From positions 62,001 through 126,000 of the forward strand of contig BDIU01000326.1 of NCBI GenBank assembly GCA_002118135.1: a stretch of 64,000 nucleotides of DNA. Reading direction: 5' to 3'. A program made the position numbers and the translations under genes. Below, piece after piece: positions 57,524 through 64,000 of the stretch (the first letter of the stretch is position 1; each line of letters begins with the position of its first letter). The DNA comes from Trebouxia sp. TZW2008. Taxonomy: Eukaryota; Chlorophyta; Trebouxiophyceae; Trebouxiales; Trebouxiaceae. The notes beneath the pieces were generated by a model. It did not search any database. It saw only the letters and a program-made list of their open reading frames with translations, and was not told where the DNA came from.

Positions 57524-59139
57524 TTTGAAAATGACAATGTATTTATTTCATCAGTCAGCCCATGAGATGGTCAGATGCCTGGGCTGTTCAGATGCTGTCA
57601 ACATGCTTCAGGCGTTTCCAGCGCAGCACTGGCCACCGTTTACTGTTGCAGTTGCCCCTTTGGACTGCGGATACGGTCATGCTGTAGCAAAAAGTTCACC
57701 TTCGCCAGTCATTGTTGTCAGTGCTGAACACAGAATGCTGCTGATGAACACCTGTAACTGCCCCTGTTGCAGGTGCGCAAGCTACACGCTGTGTACTGCA
57801 AAGCCAGCCACAAAAGCGCATGATATGTATCAGCAGGCAACAAGCTCTGACCACAGACTGCACTGCAGTCAAGCTATCACGGGCTCAACTGACTGGCTTG
57901 AAATCACATTCTAGTTCATACACTGTGAAGTCACATCAGAATCTGAGCACAACTCTCCACATTGTTGAGCATTGATGCCAATGAAAGCGCTTTCGGCTTT
58001 CAGCTGCTGGAACCTTGTACACTATTCATGGGTCTTATGAAGTATCAATCGTGTTTCTGCTTCCGTTTTTGTTACTTATCTGTTGTTGTCATTTTGTGTT
58101 ACTGCTAGAGTCTGTCCGTCTGTATTGGTTTATTCAAAGAACAAGCAATGTTGCATGAATGTTGCATCTGAGTGAGTTGATCACTTGACACTGCTGTACA
58201 CACATGGCTGTGCATTTACACTTTTGGTACAAGTGATTGAATGCAGTGGCGGCAAGAAAGCTTGCTTGGACCTTCCTGGTGTGTATGTGTGTCCCAAACA
58301 CTCTGGATGGTTAGCTAGCTACAGGCTGAGCCTTTTTTTGAACTCAGACAGGACTAGTACACATCTCAAACTAAACATCGCTGAGAGATTATCAGTGCCA
58401 TCCTTTTGACGCTGTTTAAAGCAATTTTCACTACCTTCGGTCTGTTCTGCGCGTGCCTGCCATGATTCTGCTGTTGCTGGCAATGATTAGAATAAGTAGT
58501 TGTAGAGAGGAGACTGCACACAGCTGTCAGTGCTTTGACGGAGTGCGACCTGACACGGTTGTGGCAGCCTGACAGATGCCCACAAGACTTTCAAATTGCC
58601 TTGTCATCATGTTGCTGCTGAGCACGTTTTGCTCTGTGCACGTCTCCAACGGCCGAGACAAGATGAACATGTTTGATGCACTTGCTTGCCTCTGCAGATC
58701 TTCTGAAATGGAGACACACACTGTGACATCAGGAACAGCACCGAGTCTCACAAATATGTACAACATCACCCAAAAACTTGATGCAAGCACTGCAAAGTGC
58801 TTGAGGAGCCAAACACAAGGTTTCCTGCAAATGCAAGCATGACAATTGCTGCAGTACAGCTGTCTTACGCTGACTGTCAGAACTACATGCAGCTGCCTGA
58901 CTTAGGCTAAATGACTGAATTGCGTTACAGTGATTGCTGCCACCAGGCAATCTGCTCAGTCCAAGACTGCACTCTGTAAAAGTTTCTCACATGCGAAAAG
59001 CAACCCTCAAATCGCTCAACCGATGTCTGCTTATCAAGGACTGTATTCTGATTCTGTTGTTTGCTCACCATTGAAACCTCCCAGAAAGTTGTGATGAGCA
59101 ACTGTCTAGGGGATGCGCTTTGTTCACTTTGCAGTTCAG
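57524..59139. other. Intergenic region between convergent MYB and MATE genes
   Basis: About 1.6 kb. The first part is probably MYB 3' UTR. An 88-codon ATG frame at 58576-58842 begins with a signal-peptide-like stretch (LSNCLVIMLLLSTFCSVHVS), but nothing else supports it as a gene. Confidence 0.35.
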
Positions 59140-59144
59140 TAGCC

Positions 59145-59449
59145 TTTAACGGGGCCCATGAAAAGGGTATGCTAGCTACGTGTCAGAGAGCCAATTCAGT
59201 TTGCCCTGTAACATTCCCCCCCCGTTAAATCAAGACCCCGGGCTTGAATCAACTAACGAGAGCGGAGACCCAAAGCACTGTCAGCCAAATCCTGTGACCA
59301 GCAGGAATCAATCGCGCGGAAGCGCTGGATTGAACCGCCGACCTCCAATCTGAGATCAAACGGCCTAAACCCGAAACCACTGTAACGGGGCGCATGAAAA
59401 GGGTATGCTAGCTACGTGTCAGAGAGCCAATTAAGTTTGCCCTGTAACA
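59145..59449 (-). mobile_element. TRIM-like miniature LTR retrotransposon, 305 bp
   Basis: Two direct repeats of 69 bp (59145-59213 and 59381-59449) differ at only a few positions. In minus-strand orientation they start TGTTACAGGG, and the 5' copy ends CGTTACA (TG...CA ends). Just inside the 5' repeat is TGGTTTCGGGTTTAGG, a plausible tRNA primer-binding site. Just before the 3' repeat is ACGGGGGGGGAA, a polypurine tract. The element is flanked by the 5-bp direct repeat TAGCC (59140-59144 and 59450-59454), a typical LTR target-site duplication. The 167-bp interior has no coding capacity. It lies 76 bp past the MATE stop. Confidence 0.85.
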
Positions 59450-59525
59450 TAGCCTGACACTGATTGATTCTTCTCTGTTGCATCCATACATGGGTATGTT
59501 GTAAAGCTAGGACTCACAAAATCTA

Positions 59526-62500
59526 TCATGATGCCTCTCCTGTAAGGGCCACAGCCTGAAGTTTGTCCGACTCAAAAGGTGTCACTGTGCTCACATGTTG
59601 TGCAGACAAATGCTGCTGGTACACACGGTACATGCTTTGAGCCGCTCTCAGGAGGAAAAACAGCACCAAGCCCCACCATATACCACCCAACTGCCAACCC
59701 TGATTCTTGGCTACAGAGAAGTAGCCAATAAGAACAGCAAGGCTGATGGTCATGACGCGCGCCAAGAACAGCAAATCTTTGCAGGCCATCAGTACTCCGC
59801 CAGCTGTCACATCCACAGCGCACAGCAGCATTGAGAGTGCACACTGCACAGAAGCAAGACATCAGTCAGCCATAGTTTACAGCCCAGCCTTATATGACTC
59901 GTCATGTCCTCACAGAAGCTGGGACAGAAGGGCACATGTAGAAATGTGCATGACGTACAATCGTGACTTAGATCATATGTTGTACAATTGAGGATGAAAG
60001 CTTATTGCACATAAGCTTTAGCTTGCTGTCTCTGTCATGCACAGACCATGCAGGCAATGCTTGTGCATGACGCCCCTGACCTTGCATTCCACAAACAAAG
60101 CAACATACACTGGGCAGAGACGGGACATTGATATGGCATCATTGTGCCACAGCAACTGCAGCAGGCGAGAATGGATGAAGCCTCTGCATAAAAAATTCTC
60201 ATATCTACCTAGCAGCAGCCCAACGCTGACTACAGTATGGTGAGAATTGCATCGCAAGCGAAAGAAACATTGCATTTCTTACCTGAGAGGCGATGAGTTG
60301 CATGACAAGCCATAGCTGTTGCTTAGGAGTCAACAGATAGGGCAGTGAACAGATAGGGCAGGTAGCAAGGCAAGCTGCATGGCAAACCTGAGGGGCAATG
60401 GACTTCATGACAGGCCATAGCTGTTGGTCAGGAGTGAAAAGGGAGGGCAGGTAGTACGGAACGCCAGTAGCCAGCAGGGCAGTGACCAGCCCCACAAAGC
60501 CCCCAACCCCCAGCAGCAGTTTCACCAGCTCCTTGTATTCTGCCTTGCTTTTGGTGCTAGGCAGGAAAGCTAAGGCGGCCTGCTCCATGGGGGTGTGGCC
60601 AAATGAGCACAGGTTCCAGACTTGCCAGGACACCTGGTGCGCTGCCACTAGAGCGGGCCTCAAAGCTGTTGCACTGCCCTACAAAGAAGCACAAAGCTGT
60701 GTTGCATCTTCATGGGACTGAGATGATTGAGTCTGGTGCTAGGCAGGAAAGCTAAGGCTGCCTGCTTCATGGCGCTATAGCCAAAGGAGCACAGATTCCA
60801 GACTTGCCAGGACACCTGGTGGGCTGCCACTAGGGCAGGCCTCAAAGCTGTTGCACTGCCCTGGAGTTACATGAGAAAGCGTGCTCAATCTTCAAGGGAG
60901 TGAAACAATGGATCTGGCATTGGACAGGAAAGCTGCAGCAGCATGCTCTATGGGGGTGTAGCCGAAGGAGCACAGATTCCAAACTTGCCAGGACAGCTGG
61001 TGGGCTGCCACTAGAGCTGGCCTCAAAGCTGTTGCACTGCCCTGGAAACAAAGCATGAAGCTGTGGCGATTCTTGTCAGCAAATACTGAACAATGCAGTG
61101 ACAAGCATCATGCATAGATATGGCATCCAAGAAGCAGCATATCTTATGATACAATTGTGTACAAAGGTGTCCCCATCCTCCGGATTGAATAGAAATGGTT
61201 CATTAGCTTAGGGCCAGGCTGGTTGGAGACAATAGAGTGCTTTGGTATGTGCCCAGCTGAGCCTGTTCAGCATGCGGTGTGAATGAGAATGGGAAACACA
61301 TGAACATAGCAATCATGAGCAGCCATTAATGCGATACTCACCTGAAGTAGCATGTAGCAGAAGCTCTTGAAGATATAGATCAAGCTTGCAGGCCCAAACA
61401 TGCCCGCCAGCTCCTTCAGGGAATCTGTTGAGGGCACTTGCATTTTTGGCCGAACCTGAACATCACAACCTGCTGTTGAAGTGCATACAGGATCCGACGT
61501 CTTGTCTTAAAGCAAGTTGCTCAAGCTGCTGTGTGCATCGCAAAAGAAAAGAAAGGAGAAAAAGAAAAGTCAATGCCTACAGGCGTCGTAGCGGGAGCCT
61601 CTGTCTAGAGGCACCCCAGACACTGCAACACATGTAGCCTCTTGTGCTGAACGGTGAAATGTGATGTGAAGTCAGAAGGCAACATGGCAGACTCTGTGCT
61701 GGCTGAGAATTCCTCCACTTTGCATGGCAACTGATGAGCATGCTTGCAGCTGCCTTATCGGGCTGCATCAAGAGTGAGTGCCAAGCATGTGCTGAAACAT
61801 GAAGCTGGAGTCTTGTGAACACTCTGCAATATGCAAGGAAGCAATGATGTGCCTACTCAGCTGATCAGAATGATTGGACTGATCTGAGAACTTCAAAGAT
61901 TCATGGCACTACAGCACAGCTGTACATGCAATGAAATATAATGTGGCAAAACTTGAAGCATGCATTGCACACATTCACACAAAGCAATGACAGAGCATCC
62001 ACCAATTGCCTGGCAAGCATGCAAACTGGGAAGAAACACACTGAAACGCCGCAACATGATCGTTGAGCCCAGCAAAGTCATGCGCAAAGGGTGTGCAAGA
62101 AAGCTCTGGCAACTGCCGTGCATGCGCATGCTAGGTAAGCATACAATCAAGCTTTCAGGATTGATAGGCCAAAACAAGACATGCTGCTTAAGAATTCTCA
62201 AGTCATGCTGCTACGGCTATTGTTGTCCACTTGAGATCTGTTTCATGCTGGTAAACCAGCACAACGCCACCTTCTGCAACACTTTGGCAAATGCTGCTGT
62301 GAGCAACGAGCAGCCAAAATCCACAATCTGTAACTGCAGGATTGCAGAAAACATAGTTTGAGTGTGGAAAGAAGGTGGCTCAAACGTAATGTCTTCCATG
62401 TTTCCCAGCATAAACTTTCTGTCCTCTGCAAGTCTCAAGTTGCAGACTGAAGGCTTTGGCGGTTTGTTGCTCACAACAAAATACCTTGTGTGTCTTTGAG

Positions 62501-64000
62501 CTTGCTCAGGTGGGTGGTTGCTGACACCTATTGAGTGGCGCAATTCTGGCTGCACTGGGTAGATCACTCACCACTACTCAGTAATGATTAGTGATCGAGC
62601 GATTTTGTCTGATTCAATGGGCTGGAAATAGTACTTGAGCCACGTGTCGGCTCATTCATTCACTAAGTGAGCCAATAAGCCCAGTAACAACAACGATAAA
62701 TGGTTACACTATCCAGCACATGTGCTAGCAAGTGCTTAGCAGGTTGACATGAGGTTGCTTTGCTTGTTTTGCAGTGCAAAGAGTGCTTGGCAGCCAAATC
62801 ACGTTCCGTTCAACACCACTTTGGAAGATCTCAGACGGTTTCTTTAGTAAAACTGAGACAGCAGCTGCTGTGAGCAACAAGCGGTCAAAGCTCACAGTTT
62901 GCAACTGCAGGATTGCAGGGGACCAAGTTCGAATGTGGGAAGAAGGTGGCTTTGTTGTAGCATCTTCCCTCTTTCCACACATAAACTCTGTCCCCTGCAA
63001 ACCTGCAGTTGCAGCCTGAGGGCTCTGGCCGCTTGTCGCTCACAGCAGAACACCTTGCGTGTCACTGACGGCTTGCCCAGAAAGGTGGTGACTGACATGT
63101 ATTGACACTTTCAGTGGCACAACTCTGTCTGCACTAGTTTCATGAGATGTATTGTGATGTTGTTGCGTTCATCTGCTCATCAAGCAGATCTGTACCAAAG
63201 TCAACTTTCTTCTTGCTCATGTTGTCGAGCAAACAGTGCTTGACAGTTCTAAAGTGTTCTGTCCAGTGCCACCATAATGGGACTTGATGCCATCAAAAGC
63301 TTGACGTTCTCAACAGGGAAAAGGGGTCACAGATTCAGGCCCTATCACCAGGAAAGCAAGTCACGATGTCAGAAGTTGCTCACTTGGCCTCTGAAGCTAA
63401 ACATCCACACCAGACCAAAAGTGCCGACCAACTGTGACAGCACGGTCGCCCATGCTGCGCCTGCTAAGCCTTGTTGGAAGTAAGTGATCAGGACCAGGTC
63501 TCCCACTATGTTTAGAATGGACTGGACAGTCACCCACACAAAGGGAGCGAACGAGTCTTGCTGTGCCAGCAAACCTGCCTGCAACAAAACCGCAACAGCT
63601 GTTGCAAGTGAAGACTCTGATCAATAGACATGAAAGCAGATCAAGGAGCAAGCAACTGCATAGATGAGCAACAAGAGACTGACTGCCCTGTGCAGGCATA
63701 TACACAAGACCAATTGATGCAGACCAAGCTATGATGTCAAGGCAGATCACAGCATGTTCTATTGAGGCATGAGCCCTGACAGCATACACAGGGACACATA
63801 AGTGCACAGATCAACACGGGACCCTTTGCTTTGTGCAACCATAGTCATAAGAACGATTGATGCAGACCAAGCTATAATGTTAAGGTAGATCACAGAAGAT
63901 TTGAATTAGGCATTTGCCATGGCAGCATACCCTGAGACTGCAACAGGGTGATACCAACACAGAGGGGCTTACTGAACGTGTGGGACAATTGGCACAAGAA
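59526..64000 (-). CDS. MATE efflux transporter, plant EDS5/DTX45-48-like, C-terminal part
   Basis: Multidrug and toxic compound extrusion family antiporter; plant members of this clade sit in the chloroplast envelope. The N-terminus lies beyond the right edge. Exons seen: 63384-63579 (ILNIVGDLVLITYFQQGLAG then AAWATVLSQLVGTFG), 61342-61455 (ELAGMFGPASLIYIFKSFCY), 60388 to about 60680 (RPALVAAHQVSWQVWNLCSF, then LPSLFTPDQQLWPVMKSIAP) and 59526-59843 (LLFLARVMTISLAVLIGYFS, then GIWWGLVLFFLLRAAQSMYR, stop TGA). The VAAHQ and GAAWAT motifs and C-terminal hydrophobic helices are typical. The exon containing VAAHQ is present in three tandem copies, and its 3' end is partly repeated again near 60285-60355. 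The intron 61456-63383 carries two copies of a foldback repeat. Confidence 0.88.
60285..61045 (-). repeat. Tandem copies of the VAAHQ exon in the MATE gene
   Basis: Three copies with about 180-bp period end (acceptor side) near 60683, 60863 and 61042. All encode GSATALRPALVAAHQ and SWQVWNLCSFGY/H, each preceded by an AG acceptor before GGCAGTGCAACAGC. Only the leftmost copy reads on into the next helices. The 3' part of that exon is itself repeated at about 60285-60355 (LPYLLTPKQQLWLVMQLIAS with a GTAAGA donor). Confidence 0.88.
62293..62484. repeat. Foldback repeat copy 1 in a MATE intron
   Basis: About 190 bp with arms of about 85 bp that are imperfect reverse complements. The left arm starts GCTGCTGTGAGCAACGAGC and the right arm ends GTTTGTTGCTCACAAC. 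Both contain inverted versions of TGTAACTGCAGGATTGCAG-type sequence. The right flank, to about 62565, is also similar to that of copy 2. Confidence 0.7.
62864..63050. repeat. Foldback repeat copy 2 in a MATE intron
   Basis: A second member of the same family, about 570 bp from copy 1 in the same orientation. The left arm is GCTGCTGTGAGCAACAAGCG and the right arm ends CGCTTGTCGCTCACAGC. Similarity to copy 1 extends right to about 63135, so part of the intron may have been duplicated as a block rather than by two insertions. Confidence 0.7.

Noticed and set aside
57513..57914. 133-codon plus-strand frame after the MYB gene
   Set aside because: It has no ATG start, overlaps the MYB stop region and has no protein-family character; most likely 3' UTR.
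59300..59372. tRNA-like B-box sequence (GGTCGGCGGTTCAATCC on the minus strand) suggesting a tRNA gene or SINE
   Set aside because: No cloverleaf with acceptor and anticodon stems could be drawn, and the stretch lies inside a better-supported LTR-type element.

Overview
The window is nuclear DNA of a green alga (Chlorophyta; a trebouxiophyte-like or other core chlorophyte is my inference). Genes are dense, on both strands and cut by many short GT-AG introns. Clearly photosynthetic and organellar genes are nucleus-encoded with targeting extensions: the Mg-protoporphyrin cyclase CRD1/CHL27, plastid ribosomal protein S10, a plastid-type pseudouridine synthase, a complex I gamma carbonic anhydrase-like subunit and mitoribosomal mS35. 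Nothing looks bacterial. An assembly gap of 126 N lies at 37232-37357.

Layout, left to right. 1-6214 (-): 5' part of a giant USP9X/FAM-type deubiquitinase. 6521-7474 (+): gamma-CA-like. 8069-11910 (+): MBOAT lysophospholipid acyltransferase. 12381 to about 16370 (+): unrecognised low-complexity protein with one membrane segment. 18592-19146 (-): plastid S10, divergent from 19460-21999 (+): CRD1, with a G-box between. 22447-22776 (+): frame-broken small gene. 22891-25131 (-): mS35, with a LINE fragment in one intron. 25289-27857 (+): RsuA/RluB-type pseudouridine synthase. 29223-32129 (+): nuclease-like plus kinase-like fusion with duplicated N-terminal helical units. 33156-41352 (-): receptor-like protein kinase. 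42261-45900: poorly resolved ORFs and remnants. 46313-50970 (-): bZIP factor. 51607-52783 (+): Fic protein. 53758-57523 (+): telobox-type MYB protein. 59145-59449: small TRIM-like LTR element. 59526 to beyond 64000 (-): MATE transporter.

The genes are ordinary housekeeping, regulatory and signalling loci and do not form one pathway. The local link is CRD1 with plastid S10, both needed for chloroplast biogenesis, sharing a short divergent promoter.

The most unusual feature is structural. At least five genes (LPLAT, receptor kinase, bZIP, MYB, MATE) carry tandem duplications with periods of about 46-181 bp that overlap an exon or a splice site, usually one intact copy plus one or more decayed ones. 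With two foldback repeats in introns and a miniature LTR element, this suggests a genome where local duplication actively reshapes exon-intron structure. Exon limits below were inferred from splice motifs, reading phase and family similarity. The models of the Fic, MYB, pseudouridine synthase, CRD1, gamma-CA and nuclease-kinase genes keep frame from start to stop.
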